From Streptomyces sp. S465 (lineage in GTDB: Bacteria; Actinomycetota; Actinomycetes; Streptomycetales; Streptomycetaceae): a DNA stretch of 64,000 nt. The stretch's first letter is position 1; every line of letters begins with the position of its first letter. Location: the NCBI RefSeq assembly GCF_026898115.1, contig NZ_CP114036.1:2852001-2916000 (forward strand), given 5' to 3'. Made by a program: the position numbers and the translations under genes. Shown in pieces: positions 27,083 to 36,194 of the stretch. Below the pieces are notes generated by a model. That model searched no databases, was not told the origin of the DNA, and was given only the letters and a program-made list of their open reading frames with translations.

Positions 27083-27712
27083 CTACTTGAACGGCACGTT
27101 GACGCACGCCACCCGGGCGCCGGCCTCCCCGGCCTTGCCCGACGTGGTGCCCGTCGCATGCTTGTGGATCACCACCGAGCGGGCCTCCCCGGACCTGAAG
27201 TGCCACTTCACCCACGCCTTGGCGTAACCCTTGCCGGAGCCGTTGGTGGTGACGTCCAGCCACACCTCGTTGTGCGGATTGGCGTACTTCGGATTGGTCG
27301 AGGGCTGCTTGGGATCCTTCTTGTTCTGGTAGTGCGGCCCCGACGCGTCGGGCTTGGTGCCGCACGCCTTCGTATGGACATGGATCCCGAAGTGGTGGTC
27401 GGCCGCGACACCCCGCAGACTGAGGAAGACGAACGTGCCACTGTGCATCTTGTGGTGGCCGCCGTGCATGTTCTTCTCGTGCTGCTCCATGCCCTTGCCA
27501 CCCAGCCGCAGCTCCGCGACGAACGCCGTCGCGGTCGTCGGCACCAGCGCCTTGTCGTAGGTCACCGCACCGGCGCTCTTCGCCTGCGACGCCGGCTGGA
27601 AGTTGTCGTGGACGAAGACGAAGGGGCGCGGCGGCGCGGCGACCGCGGGGGTCGCGATGGCCATCGAGGCAGCCATCGCCACCGCCGCTGTTGCTGCCTT
27701 CACCAGGGACAT
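27083..27712 (-). CDS. Secreted Cu/Zn superoxide dismutase-like protein
   Basis: A 209-residue exported protein. Seen: a signal peptide (first ~25 residues), then the SodC-type metal motifs in order: FGIHVHTKACG (two His), DASGPHYQ (bridging-type His), PHNEVWLDV, and SVVIHKHATGTTSG (His) with the late Cys in ARVACVNV pairing with the early ACG cysteine. A Met/His-rich stretch (KNMHGGHHKMHSG) could bind copper. ATG 27712 follows gaggaggg. The usual active-site Arg region is not clear, so it may be a metal-binding relative rather than an active dismutase. Monocistronic. Confidence 0.82.
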   Translation of the reverse strand: MSLVKAATAAVAMAASMAIATPAVAAPPRPFVFVHDNFQPASQAKSAGAVTYDKALVPTTATAFVAELRLGGKGMEQHEKNMHGGHHKMHSGTFVFLSLRGVAADHHFGIHVHTKACGTKPDASGPHYQNKKDPKQPSTNPKYANPHNEVWLDVTTNGSGKGYAKAWVKWHFRSGEARSVVIHKHATGTTSGKAGEAGARVACVNVPFK

Positions 27713-27823
27713 CCTTGATCCCTCCTCGGTCGGGGCCCCCGCTCCCCGTCTCGATTCCCTAAATTCCCCCGTCTGAGCCGTTTCCGCCCCTTTTCACCAC
27801 GCTAGACCCGCCGGTCATGCCTC

Positions 27824-30034
27824 TCAACGCGAAGCGTCAGCCGACTCCGCGCCCGCCGTTTCCGCGCCCTCGACACGACCGTCCTTCGCACCCCGACCGT
27901 CCTCGGCGCGCCGGCCCTCCTCCGCGGGCTCGGCCTCGTCGTGCTGTCCGCCGCGCTGCCGTACCAGCCCCGGCACCAGCTCCCGGGCCCGGGTGACCGC
28001 GGCGCCCACCGCCGCCGACAGCGGCGGTGCCTCCTCGTGCGGGCGCTTGCCCACGCCGAGCAGCAGGTACTGGAGCCCGAACCCGGCCGAGACGATGGCC
28101 GCGCCGCCGATCGCGTCCAGCACATAGTGGTTCGCGGTGCCCACGATGACGGCCGTCGTCAGCAGCGGGTACAGGATGCCGAGCGCCTTCGCCCACACGT
28201 ACGGCGCCACGATCGCGATGACCACCCCGCACCACAGCGACCACCCCACATGCAGCGACGGCATGGCCGCGTACTGGTTGGACAGCTTGGTGAGCGCGCC
28301 GAAGTCCGGGTTGTTCAGGTCCTGCGGGCCGTGCGCGGTGTCCACGTACCCCAGGCCCATCAGCCGCGGCGGGGCCAGCGGGTAGAGCCAGAAGCCGACC
28401 AGGGCGAGCAGCGTGGCGAAGGCCAGCGGGGTACGGGCCCAGCGGTAGGTCGCCGGGCGGCGCAGATACAGCCAGGCCAGCAGGGACAGCGGAATCAGGA
28501 AGTGGAAGGTGCTGTAGTACCAGTTCATGAAGTGCTTGAGCCCCGAGGTGTCCGCCACGATGGCGTTGAACCAGTGCTCGATGTCGATGTGCAGCCAGCC
28601 CTCGAGGGTGAGCACCTGGTGGCCATGGCCCTCGGCCACGCTGCGCTCGTCCGGGGCGTGGCCGCGGATCCAGGAGTAGGCGAAGTAGCCGACGCGGATC
28701 AGCATCAGCTCGAGCATCAGATTCGGGCGGGACAGCGGCCGCTTGACGAACCTCAGCAACGGCACCCAGGCGAAGCGGCCCTTGGCCGGTTCGGCGACCG
28801 GGGTCGGCTCGGGGGCGTCCCAGTGCGGCGAGGTACGGGAGAGGAACGGCACCACACAGGCGGCGGCGAGCGCGGCCAGCAGCGGCGCGTTGTAGCCGAT
28901 ATGGCCGAGGATCTCGATGTCGGGCAGCAGGGCGGTGCGGCTGAGCGACATCGCCAGCACCACCAGCACCGGCCACACCAGCCGGTCCGAGGCGCGCCGG
29001 CCCACCCGGCCGACCACGGCCAGCAGGATCCACAGCTGCTGGTGCTGCCAGGAGGTGGGCGAGACCGCGAGCGCCACGCTGCCGGTGATGGCGGCGGCGA
29101 GCAGCGGCTGCCCGTCCCTCGCGTAGCGCACCGCGCGGCGCAGGCCGATCACGGCGACCGCGACCGCGAGCACGGCCAGCAGCACCAGCTCGGCCGGGCC
29201 CTCGAGACCGATGCGCAGCAGCAGCCCGTGCAGCGACTGGTTGGCCAGGCTGTCGGCGGGCGCGCCGAGCCCGGCGCCACCGATGTGGTGCAGCCAGTAC
29301 GCCCACGAGTCGTGCGGCATCGCCGCCCAGGCGAGCGCGGAGCACGCGGCGAAGGTCGCGCCCGCCAGGGCCGCGGCCCGGCGCCGTCCGATGCACCACA
29401 GCACGACGGCGAACAGCAGCAGCGCGGGCTGGAGCGCCGCGGCCACGCCGATGAGCACCCCGGTCTGCCGTCCGGAGGTCCTGGGCAGCACGGTGAGGAC
29501 GACCAGCAGTACCGGGATGATGCTGGTCTGGCCGAGGGTGAAGGTGTTGCGCACCGGAAGCGAGAGCACCAGCAGGCTGATGGCCAGGGGGGCGGCGATC
29601 AGCGAGGTGCGGCGGGAGACCGGACCGGGCAGCGCGCGGGCCACGACCAGCCCGAGGACCACGACCAGCAGCAGGGTGCCGAAGGTCCAGGCGACGCCGA
29701 GGCTCTGTTCGGCGGCCCGGGTCAGCGGCTTGAGGACGAGCCCGGAGAACGGGGTGCCGGTGAACGAGTCCCCGTCGTACAGCGACCCTCTGACGTGCAG
29801 CACGCCCTGGTCGCCGAGCCAGGTCTCCAGGTCGGTCAGCCGCTCGCCCGGCGGCCTCCGCAGCACCGCGGCCGCCTGACGGACGGCCAGCAGGCCCGCC
29901 AGGAGCCACAGGGCCGCGAGCCCCATTCTGGTCCGTGGCGTCCGCGCCCCGACCGCACCGGGGGCCGGCCCCGGGTCCGGGGTGCGCCGCAGTCCGCTCC
30001 GCTCCACGTTCGCCACGCCGTGCCGCTCCCCCAC
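27824..30034 (-). CDS. Bifunctional GT87 glycosyltransferase / PAP2 phosphatase
   Basis: A 736-residue membrane protein. The first ~400 residues form a GT87-type polyprenol-phosphate-mannose transferase core: many hydrophobic helices, an acidic first loop (ERLTDLETWLGDQG) and SPTSWQHQQLW. From ~430 onward lies a PAP2 domain: PPRLMGLGYVD, AAMPSLHVGWSLW and ANHYVLDAIGG, the P1-P3-like phosphatase motifs. The C-tail is hydrophilic and acidic. GTG 30034 is used; GTG 30016 also has a good ribosome site. Family knowledge: mannosylation using a lipid-linked sugar, with phosphatase recycling of the lipid carrier; acceptor unknown. Confidence 0.85.
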   Translation of the reverse strand: MGERHGVANVERSGLRRTPDPGPAPGAVGARTPRTRMGLAALWLLAGLLAVRQAAAVLRRPPGERLTDLETWLGDQGVLHVRGSLYDGDSFTGTPFSGLVLKPLTRAAEQSLGVAWTFGTLLLVVVLGLVVARALPGPVSRRTSLIAAPLAISLLVLSLPVRNTFTLGQTSIIPVLLVVLTVLPRTSGRQTGVLIGVAAALQPALLLFAVVLWCIGRRRAAALAGATFAACSALAWAAMPHDSWAYWLHHIGGAGLGAPADSLANQSLHGLLLRIGLEGPAELVLLAVLAVAVAVIGLRRAVRYARDGQPLLAAAITGSVALAVSPTSWQHQQLWILLAVVGRVGRRASDRLVWPVLVVLAMSLSRTALLPDIEILGHIGYNAPLLAALAAACVVPFLSRTSPHWDAPEPTPVAEPAKGRFAWVPLLRFVKRPLSRPNLMLELMLIRVGYFAYSWIRGHAPDERSVAEGHGHQVLTLEGWLHIDIEHWFNAIVADTSGLKHFMNWYYSTFHFLIPLSLLAWLYLRRPATYRWARTPLAFATLLALVGFWLYPLAPPRLMGLGYVDTAHGPQDLNNPDFGALTKLSNQYAAMPSLHVGWSLWCGVVIAIVAPYVWAKALGILYPLLTTAVIVGTANHYVLDAIGGAAIVSAGFGLQYLLLGVGKRPHEEAPPLSAAVGAAVTRARELVPGLVRQRGGQHDEAEPAEEGRRAEDGRGAKDGRVEGAETAGAESADASR

Positions 30035-30201
30035 TTGCCGTCTTCACCTGTCCCGGATGTCTGGAGACCCTACTGAGCCCACTACTCAGACGCCGCACAC
30101 CCCCACGTCACCTGACTGTCGTCGGCGGTTGTCCGAAAGATGTCAGGCTTTGGCGGGGTGCTTGCGCTCCGCGTGCGTCCGTACGGTCCGGGCCAATTTC
30201 A

Positions 30202-31146
30202 TCAGGGTCGCGGGGTGCGCCGCGAATCGGGACCGGCCGCGCGCTGGAACGCCCCCGGCGTCACCCCGAAGCACCGCACGAACCACCGGTGGAAATGGCT
30301 CTGGTCGGCGAACCCCGCCTGGGCCGCGGCCTCGGCCGCGCTACGGCCCGCGACCAGCAGCCCGCGCGCCCGGCGCAGCCGGAGCTGGCGCTGGACGTCG
30401 CTCGGCGCCATTCCGTACGTGGCGCGGAACGCCCGGTAGAGCGCGTACCGGCTGCATCCGGCGGCCTCCGCGAGCCGCGCCGCCGGGATCTCCTCCGCGT
30501 ACGCCTCCTCCAGCAGCGCGCGGGCACGCAGCGCGGCCCGCGCCTGCCCGCCGCCCCCGGCCGGAAGCGCTCGGGCGCGCAGCGGGCCGGTGGCCCCGCG
30601 CCGCACCATCGCCCCGACGGCGGCGGTCAGCCGCTCGTCCCGCACCAGCGGTCCGGCGCCGTCGACCAGGGCGGTGTGCAGCCGCAGCAGGGCGCGGGCC
30701 AGCACCGGATCGCTGACCACGGGCTGATCGAACAGCGGCAACGCCGCCCGGTGGTCCGCGACATCGGCCACATCGGCGAGAACGTTCCGCACCACATCGG
30801 GACCGATGTGGATGATCCGGTACTTGTACCCGAGCTCGGCGGCCGCCTCCCCGTCATGCGGATCGTCGGGGTTGAAGACCATCACCATCCCCGCCCCGCT
30901 GGTGCGCAGCGCACCCCGGCACCGGAAGCGCTGGGCGCCGATCTCGGTGACGGCGAAGGAGTAGGCGTCGTGGCTGTGCGGATGGAAGCGATGGCTGAAG
31001 AAGTGCGCGTGCATGGCCTCCACGGGCCGGTCGGGATCGCGCCAGTACCGGACCCAGTCCTCCTGGCCCCGCGCTCCCTCTCCGACCGCACCGACGGCAC
31101 CGACCGCTCGCACCGCTCCATTGTGCCGTCCCGCACCAGCGTTCAA
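30202..31146 (-). CDS. AraC-family transcriptional regulator
   Basis: A 314-residue regulator. Seen: an N-terminal AraC-type cupin sensing domain (HFFSHRFHPHSHDAYSFAV, then MVMVFNPDDPHDGEAA) and a C-terminal double helix-turn-helix (IPAARLAEAAGCSRYALYRAF and FADQSHFHRWFVRCFGVTPG). The first ~25 residues are Ala/Val/Gly repeats (AVGAVGAVG), so an internal start is possible. It is divergent from the DUF2000 gene with only 34 bases between, a common arrangement in actinobacteria; it probably controls that gene. Inducer unknown. Confidence 0.86.
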   Translation of the reverse strand: MNAGAGRHNGAVRAVGAVGAVGEGARGQEDWVRYWRDPDRPVEAMHAHFFSHRFHPHSHDAYSFAVTEIGAQRFRCRGALRTSGAGMVMVFNPDDPHDGEAAAELGYKYRIIHIGPDVVRNVLADVADVADHRAALPLFDQPVVSDPVLARALLRLHTALVDGAGPLVRDERLTAAVGAMVRRGATGPLRARALPAGGGGQARAALRARALLEEAYAEEIPAARLAEAAGCSRYALYRAFRATYGMAPSDVQRQLRLRRARGLLVAGRSAAEAAAQAGFADQSHFHRWFVRCFGVTPGAFQRAAGPDSRRTPRP

Positions 31147-31180
31147 GACCGCAGGTCACGACCGTGGCGAGGATGGGTCC

Positions 31181-31591
31181 ATGCGTTTCGACACCAAGAT
31201 CGCCGTCATCGTCCGCACCGACCTCGCCGACTGGCAGAAGCTGAACGTCACCGCCTTCCTCGCGAGCGGTCTGGCCCACGCCACGGACGAGATCGTCGGC
31301 AAGCCGTACGAGGACGCCTCGGGCAACGCCTACCTCCCGATGTTCCGCGAGCCGGTCCTCGTCTACGCCGCCGACGCCGCCGCCCTCACCCGCACCCACG
31401 CCCGAGCCCTCTCCCGCTCCCTGCCGACGGCCCTCTACACCGAAGAGCTGTTCGGCACCGACAACGAGGACGACAACCGCGCGACGGTCCGGGCCGTCGA
31501 GGCCGACGCGCTGAACCTGGTGGGCCTGGCCGTCTACGGACCGCGCGGCCAGGTGGACAAGGTGACCAAGGGCCTGAAACTGCACGGCTGA
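31181..31591 (+). CDS. DUF2000 family protein
   Basis: A 136-residue soluble protein. Seen: the DUF2000 start FDTKIAVIVRTDLADWQKLNVTAF, GKPYEDASGNAYLPMF, and GLAVYGPRGQVDKVTKGLKLHG at the end. ATG 31181 follows gcgaggatggg. It is paired with the AraC gene above. DUF2000 proteins adopt a PTH2-like fold with no settled function. Confidence 0.85.
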   Translation: MRFDTKIAVIVRTDLADWQKLNVTAFLASGLAHATDEIVGKPYEDASGNAYLPMFREPVLVYAADAAALTRTHARALSRSLPTALYTEELFGTDNEDDNRATVRAVEADALNLVGLAVYGPRGQVDKVTKGLKLHG

Positions 31592-31857
31592 GGGGTCGCC
31601 GGGCCGACGCCGGGTACGAGCCGCGGCGAAGTGAGCGCTGTACGGCTCCCGACCGCCGGGCGCGCAACACCAGTACGGGCCGCGCGACACCGCGGCGCCG
31701 CGCGCGGGCCGCCGCACAGGCCCGGACGCCCTCCGACAGGACCACGACAGCGGCACGACAGCGGTACGAGAGTGCCCTTCTGCAGGCTTGTCCCCAAGCG
31801 AACACCGAGCGATGCGCTCGACCGAGTGCACGCGGACGCCGGCAGAAGGGAAAACTC

Positions 31858-32181
31858 ATGCAACTGGTCAACGCGGTGAAGAGCCGGACGAGCGGACGGT
31901 GGAAGCGCGCGGTTCTTCCCGCCGCGGCGCTCGCCGCCATCGCGGCCTACGGCCCGTTCGCTCCCCAGGCTCAGGCCGCACCCGCCGTCAAAGACCCCTG
32001 CGGGTTCTACGAGACCTCCACCGACGCCTACTACAACCACTGCACGAGCGACGGCTCACATATCGTGATCGAGATCGACGACTGGTTCACCAACACTGAG
32101 ATGTGTGTGGGCCCAGGGGTGACCTGGATCGGGGCGGCCGGAGATGTCGACGGCGCCTGGTACACCGGGCGCACCTGCTGA
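31858..32181 (+). CDS. Small secreted protein (DUF6355-like)
   Basis: A 107-residue exported protein. Seen: a basic N-region and signal peptide (to about AQAAPA, residue 42), then a mature ~65-residue domain with four cysteines: DPCGFYET, YYNHCTSDG, MCVGPG and the last residue Cys in GAWYTGRTC. This pattern resembles the DUF6355 family annotated near natural-product genes; I recognise it only loosely. ATG 31858 is preceded by agaaggg. Disulfide-stabilised secreted peptide; role unknown. Confidence 0.75.
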   Translation: MQLVNAVKSRTSGRWKRAVLPAAALAAIAAYGPFAPQAQAAPAVKDPCGFYETSTDAYYNHCTSDGSHIVIEIDDWFTNTEMCVGPGVTWIGAAGDVDGAWYTGRTC

Positions 32182-32200
32182 TCCCCATTCCGGAGATCGA

Positions 32201-32230
32201 GATGCCGGCGGCCGTGGTGTCGCCGGCATC
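32201..32230 (+). terminator. Stem-loop after the small secreted protein
   Basis: GATGCCGGCG and its exact complement, ten bases apart, lie 20 bases after the stop codon. Moderate-strength hairpin; likely terminator. Confidence 0.65.
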
Positions 32231-32796
32231 GGCACGGCCTCACGCCGCTCGGACCGGCGCCGGCAAGGGTGCGGACACCCGCCGCCCAGGCATCGTCACC
32301 TGTCCGAAAATCAGTGGAACCGCACTCCCGTGCGCCGCTACCGTGCTCCCGCCCACCGTCACCCCGTCAAGGACGTGCCGATGTACACCACGTGAGACCC
32401 CCAAGCGCTGATCCGTCGCGCGTCGCACCTGTGCGCCGCGCCCCTTTCCGCTGCGGTCCTCTCACTGAAACCGGTGTATCTCTGTGTCCAAGAACTGGGT
32501 GGCCGTGCCCACCTGCCTACTGATCGTCCGCCACGACAACGACCCCGGCCCGGTCGCCGTACGGCGCCGCGCCGCGGGCCGCCCGATCCGAACCGAGCGG
32601 CCGGCCTGGCAGTCGCCCTACGGTCCGCCGCCGCGCCGGTCACACCGCGGCCGGTGGGTGCCTGTGCCGGGATGGGCCGGCTCTCGGCCCGCTATGCGGC
32701 ACGGATGCCTGGGCGGCCGGTGCGGCTGATCGGCCGCCGGACGGGCCCTGGCGTCGTAGTCCGCGGCCTTCCTGGTGATGCGGCAGGATGGTGGGC
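32231..32796. other. Intergenic stretch without a supported gene
   Basis: About 565 bp. Open frames on both strands are short and lack family motifs or good starts. The composition is mixed and less repeat-rich than other gaps in the window, which could reflect decayed coding sequence, but I cannot identify a parent gene. Confidence 0.4.
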
Positions 32797-33123
32797 ATGA
32801 GCATCGTCAAGATCAATGTGCTGACGGTCCCGGAGGAGCAGCGCGAGGTGCTGGAGAAGCGTTTCGCGTCGCGGGCCGGGACGGTCGAGAACTCCGACGG
32901 CTTCGAGTGGTTCGAGCTGCTGCGCCCGGTCGAGGGGACCGACCAGTACCTCGTCTATACGCGCTGGCGCAGCGAGGAGGACTTCCAGGCGTGGATGGAG
33001 GGCCCCATGAAGGCCGCCCACCAGCGCGGCGGCGAGGACGCCCCGCAGCACAAGCCCGCCGCGTCCGGCTCCACGCTGTGGTCCTTCGAGGTCGTCCAGC
33101 AGGCCGCACCCAAGCAAGGCTGA
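32797..33123 (+). CDS. Antibiotic-biosynthesis-monooxygenase (ABM) domain protein
   Basis: A 108-residue ferredoxin-like alpha/beta-barrel protein. Seen: MSIVKINVLTVPEEQREVLEKRF, the SDGFEWFELLRPVEGTDQYLVYTRW strand pair, and EDFQAWMEGP. The layout matches the small ABM/IsdG-like family, including heme-degrading MhuD-type enzymes; a heme-ligand His is not obvious, so either quinol oxidation or an uncharacterised role is possible. ATG 32797. A strong terminator follows. Confidence 0.8.
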   Translation: MSIVKINVLTVPEEQREVLEKRFASRAGTVENSDGFEWFELLRPVEGTDQYLVYTRWRSEEDFQAWMEGPMKAAHQRGGEDAPQHKPAASGSTLWSFEVVQQAAPKQG

Positions 33124-33142
33124 ATGAGCCCCTTGGAACCAT

Positions 33143-33178
33143 CGCTAGCCCCCCTGGCTTTGGTCAGGGGGGCTAGCG
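33143..33178 (+). terminator. 14-bp perfect stem terminator
   Basis: CGCTAGCCCCCCTG with an eight-base loop and its exact complement, followed by gtttcgtg. It starts 20 bases after the ABM stop. Confidence 0.88.
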
Positions 33179-33246
33179 GTTTCGTGTTGCGCCGGTTAGA
33201 CGGCTGCGAGCCCGCCTGCCCGTTGGCTGCACCGTCCCGGGGCGGC

Positions 33247-33810
33247 TCATGCACTGCGGGGATCGCGCCCGCTGACGGCTGAGGCGGCGGCTTCGAGGGC
33301 CAAGTGCCACGGATAGTTCTCCGGTCGACCCTGGCCCGGCTGGTTGGGTACGAATCCGCCTTCCCCATACAGCACACGCACCCCCATCGCGCGGAGCGTG
33401 GCAACGCTGGTGTCGAACTGGGTGTGCTGGACGTAGGCGGCGTTGACGCACGGCATCGTCACGGTGGGGATGCCCTTGCCGATGGCCTCGGCGACGAATC
33501 CGACGATGAACTTCTCGGTGATCCCCAGGGCCCACTGGTTGATCGTGTTGAAGGTGGCGGGTGCCAGGACCGCGACATCGGCCGGGGGCCAGGCGTCGGG
33601 CTCTTGAGGCAGCTTGTACTGGCTGCGCACCGGGTGTCCGGTCAGCTCCTCCAACCCTGGTAGCTCGTCGTCAAGCCAGCGCGCGGCCGTGGGGGTCAAT
33701 CCGAGGCAGACATCCCAGTCGGCCGCCTGCGCACGTTCGATCACGCCAGCGATGTTCAGCACCGGCGGGGCGGCGCTTCCGAACAGGTAGAGGACACGGT
33801 TCGCGGTCAT
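33247..33810 (-). CDS. Flavoprotein of the phosphopantothenoylcysteine decarboxylase-like family
   Basis: A 187-residue flavoprotein. Seen: RVLYLFGSAAPPVL at the N-terminus, DVAVLAPATFNTINQWALG (the FMN-binding loop), and PTVTMPCVNAAYVQH. It is shorter than true Dfp/CoaC and lacks the synthetase part. ATG 33810. It diverges from an XRE-type gene (now truncated), a pairing found repeatedly in Streptomyces. Redox or decarboxylase role possible; substrate unknown. Confidence 0.82.
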   Translation of the reverse strand: MTANRVLYLFGSAAPPVLNIAGVIERAQAADWDVCLGLTPTAARWLDDELPGLEELTGHPVRSQYKLPQEPDAWPPADVAVLAPATFNTINQWALGITEKFIVGFVAEAIGKGIPTVTMPCVNAAYVQHTQFDTSVATLRAMGVRVLYGEGGFVPNQPGQGRPENYPWHLALEAAASAVSGRDPRSA

Positions 33811-33944
33811 GCGGGCAGTCCACCGCCTGGCACCCCTCATCCGCAAACCCCCGCCCGCTCGGTGTTGAGAGCGCCGTTCGCCGTCTTCTGCCGTGGCCGA
33901 GCGGGTAGCGTCTCCGTTGAGTGAGTCACGAAAGGGAGGCACGC

Positions 33945-34535
33945 ATGCCGCTCCCCGACGACGAGCACACGGGCGCTCGGATCGCACATCACCGGAAACG
34001 GGCTGGGCTGACGCAGCGTGGGCTGACTCAGAAGATCCCCTACTCCTACAGCCTCCTGACCCAGGTTGAGTCCGGGCACAAGCCAGCCAGCCCCGACCTG
34101 GTGGCCGCTGTGGCGAAAGCGCTGTGCGTCGACGTCACGGCGCTGACCGGGCAGCCCTACGTGACCGAGCTACAGCAGGACCGGTTGGCCTCGCTGGTCC
34201 GCCCGATCCGTGAAGCCCTCGGCCTCTACGACCTGGGGGCCGATCCGGCGATCACACCGCGTCCCACTCCTCAGCTCGTCGCCGCTGCTCAGGCTTTGTG
34301 TCAGCAGGTCCGGGCCACGAAGCTCCATGACGCTGCTCTTGATCTCCCAGGAACGATGGCGGAGATCACCACAGCCGCGTATCGGACGCCGTCGCATGCC
34401 GTTGCCGGACAGCTTCACCTCGGGGCGAGCATCATCGCTGCCCGCGCCCATGACGAAGACGCGGTGAAGAAACACCTTGAAGAGGCCCGGTCCTACGCCA
34501 ACCGGACAGGCGAAGCAGCGAACGGCTCGGCATGA
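33945..34535 (+). pseudogene. XRE-family regulator, 3'-truncated
   Basis: Open for 196 residues from ATG 33945. Seen: an XRE helix-turn-helix (ARIAHHRKRAGLTQRGLTQKI, then SYSLLTQVESGHKPASPDLVAAVAKAL) and the start of a helical repeat region (HLGASIIAARAHDEDAVKKHLEEARSYANRTGEAANG). Family members normally continue for ~200 more residues from exactly this point; here the frame ends SA-stop after AANG. The missing half and the following foreign-looking genes mark a rearrangement boundary. A shortened protein may still bind DNA, but sensing is probably lost. Confidence 0.7.
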
Positions 34536-34581
34536 CCAGTTGGGAGTCCTGGCGCCGTCCTGCGCTGGACACACCCGGATG

Positions 34582-34941
34582 TCACTTGTCCACTCGTCGC
34601 TCGTCGTAGCGACAGCGGGCGGCTTCGACCGCATCGAGGTGATCGACGGCCCATTCCAGTACGGCGTACACAGGGGGCCGAAGGGTCCGGCCCAGGGGGG
34701 TGATGCGGTATTCGATCGCCACCGGATCCGTGGACACGACCACTCGCTCGACCATGCCGTTGCGCTCTAGTCGTCGCAGGCATGTGGTCAGTGACTTCGG
34801 GGTGACAGCGGGCATGTGTTGCCGGAGTTCGTTGAAGCGTCGGGGGCGGTCGCACAATGCGGCCAGTACCAGCAAGGACCACTTGTCGAAGAGTTGGTCG
34901 AGCAACTGCCGGCCGTTGCCGTTGAGCTTCACTTCGGGCAC
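34582..34941 (-). CDS. HxlR-family winged-helix regulator
   Basis: A 119-residue regulator, full length for the family. Seen: LLDQLFDKWSLLVLAALCDRPRRFNELRQHM, then VTPKSLTTCLRRLERNGMVERVV and YRITPLGRTL, the standard HxlR order. GTG 34941. It diverges from the enoyl-CoA hydratase gene and likely controls it through an AT-rich inverted repeat between them. The lower GC of this gap suggests acquisition. Confidence 0.88.
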   Translation of the reverse strand: MPEVKLNGNGRQLLDQLFDKWSLLVLAALCDRPRRFNELRQHMPAVTPKSLTTCLRRLERNGMVERVVVSTDPVAIEYRITPLGRTLRPPVYAVLEWAVDHLDAVEAARCRYDERRVDK

Positions 34942-34975
34942 GTCGGTCTCCCTCGCGATACCTGATTTCGTTGAA

Positions 34976-34999
34976 GTATATCCCTGCCACTAGATATAC
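34976..34999. promoter_or_regulatory. Candidate HxlR operator
   Basis: GTATAT and ATATAC separated by 12 bases form an AT-rich inverted repeat in the 92-bp gap between the divergent HxlR and enoyl-CoA hydratase genes. AT-rich sequence stands out strongly here. Assignment to HxlR is inferred from position. Confidence 0.55.
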
Positions 35000-35033
35000 A
35001 TCAGATACCTGGCCTGACGTCGAAACGGGAATC

Positions 35034-35873
35034 ATGACTGACGCATACTCGACCCTCAAGATCTCTTTCACCAGCGGCGTGGCGCACGTCGTGATCGACA
35101 ACCCTCCCATCAATCTGCTCGATGCCGCCCTGATGACGGACCTGGACCGGTTCGCGGACGCCATGTCCGGCGACCACGACATCCGGGTGATCGTTTTTGA
35201 CAGCGCGGACCCGGACTTCTTCGTCGCGCACGGCGACATGACGACCGCCGACGACCCCGCGGCATTCATTGCGCTCCCCATTGCGCCCGAACAGGACCAG
35301 TCCCTCAACCCGATGATGCGGCTCCACGAACGCATCCGGTCGCTGCCGCAGATCACCATCGCCAAGCTGCGCGGACTGGCACGCGGCGGCGGTGCGGAAC
35401 TGCTGTCCGCGATGGACATGCGGTTCGCATCGCTCGAGCGCGCCGGAATGGCCCAGATGGAGTGCCGCCTGGGAATCCTCCCGGGCGCGGGAGGCACTGC
35501 ATACCTGCCCGGTCTCGTGGGTCGCGCACGCGCCCTGGAGATCATCCTTGGCGGGCAGCTGATCGATGCCGCGACCGCGGAACGGATCGGCTGGGTGAAC
35601 CGGGCCGTGCCGGACACCGACCTTGACCACGTCGTCGACACCCTCGCCGCCCGCATCGCCGCTCTGCCGCCCGGCGTCGCCCGCGCCGCGACCGAAGCGG
35701 TCGACACCGCGGTCGAGTCGACCACTCACGGCCTGCGGAAGGCCAACGAGCTCCTCAGCGGACTCTTCAGTGAGCCCGCTGCAGCCCGTCTTGCCAAGGC
35801 TGCACTGGCCGCCGGCGTGCACACCCGCGACGGAGAGCGCCACCTTGAGGCTCTTGTCGACGACATCACCTGA
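35034..35873 (+). CDS. Enoyl-CoA hydratase/isomerase family protein
   Basis: A 279-residue crotonase-fold protein. Seen: VAHVVIDNPPINLLDAALM, the oxyanion-hole region LRGLARGGGAELLSAMDMRFAS, and GILPGAGGTAYLPGLVGRARALEIILGG with ERIGWVNRAVP. The catalytic Glu position of classic hydratases falls in MAQMECRLGILPGAGG (Glu present). ATG 35034. Divergent from HxlR. Its 3' end runs into a transposase fragment with opposite orientation. Substrate unknown. Confidence 0.86.
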   Translation: MTDAYSTLKISFTSGVAHVVIDNPPINLLDAALMTDLDRFADAMSGDHDIRVIVFDSADPDFFVAHGDMTTADDPAAFIALPIAPEQDQSLNPMMRLHERIRSLPQITIAKLRGLARGGGAELLSAMDMRFASLERAGMAQMECRLGILPGAGGTAYLPGLVGRARALEIILGGQLIDAATAERIGWVNRAVPDTDLDHVVDTLAARIAALPPGVARAATEAVDTAVESTTHGLRKANELLSGLFSEPAAARLAKAALAAGVHTRDGERHLEALVDDIT

Positions 35874-35945
35874 GAACTCCTACCGGGATGCCTTTCAGGC
35901 GTCGCCAGCAGATGAGTGCGCACCCGAGGGTGAGGAAGGCTTCGT
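35866..35945 (-). mobile_element. C-terminal fragment of an IS5-type transposase
   Basis: The minus strand encodes HEAFLTLGCALICWRRLKG, the typical C-terminus of IS5-family transposases (family form: IHEAFLxLxCxxICxRRL), ending 25 codons later. Only this end remains; it abuts a second fragment in the other orientation. Confidence 0.68.
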
Positions 35946-36118
35946 GCCTGCTGGCCCGACTCCGCGGTGCCAACGCCCTGGACTTCTCCCGCGCCGCAGT
36001 CGACGGCTCCCACATCCGGGCGTCAAAAGGGGGCCCAAGACCGGACGAAGTCCCGTCGACCGGGGCAGGACGGGCAGCAAGCACCATCTGTTCACCGACG
36101 CCACCGGTATCCCGCTAG
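35946..36118 (+). mobile_element. Frameshifted IS5-type transposase fragment
   Basis: Plus-strand frame one encodes GANALDFSRAAVDGSHIRASKGGP; after a shift in the aaaaggggg run near 36030, a second frame continues KTGRSPVDRGRTGSKHHLF and TDATGIPL. Together these are the central DDE-transposase segment (first Asp in AVDGSH). Both ends are missing, so it is inactive. Confidence 0.78.
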
Positions 36119-36194
36119 GCCGGGTTGCACCTTCCGTAGCGGCATGTGGTCCGGTGGACTTACGTCCCGATGCCTTGAGGAAAGGTCCCTGCTC

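Noticed and set aside
27837-30098. A 753-codon frame parallel to the GT87-PAP2 gene
   Set aside because: Same strand, shifted frame, Arg/Ala/Gly-rich; the other frame carries PAP2 motifs and membrane helices.
32797-33123. Firm assignment of the ABM protein as a heme oxygenase (MhuD/IsdG)
   Set aside because: I could not place the heme-ligand His and catalytic Asn/Trp with confidence, so only the domain family is claimed.
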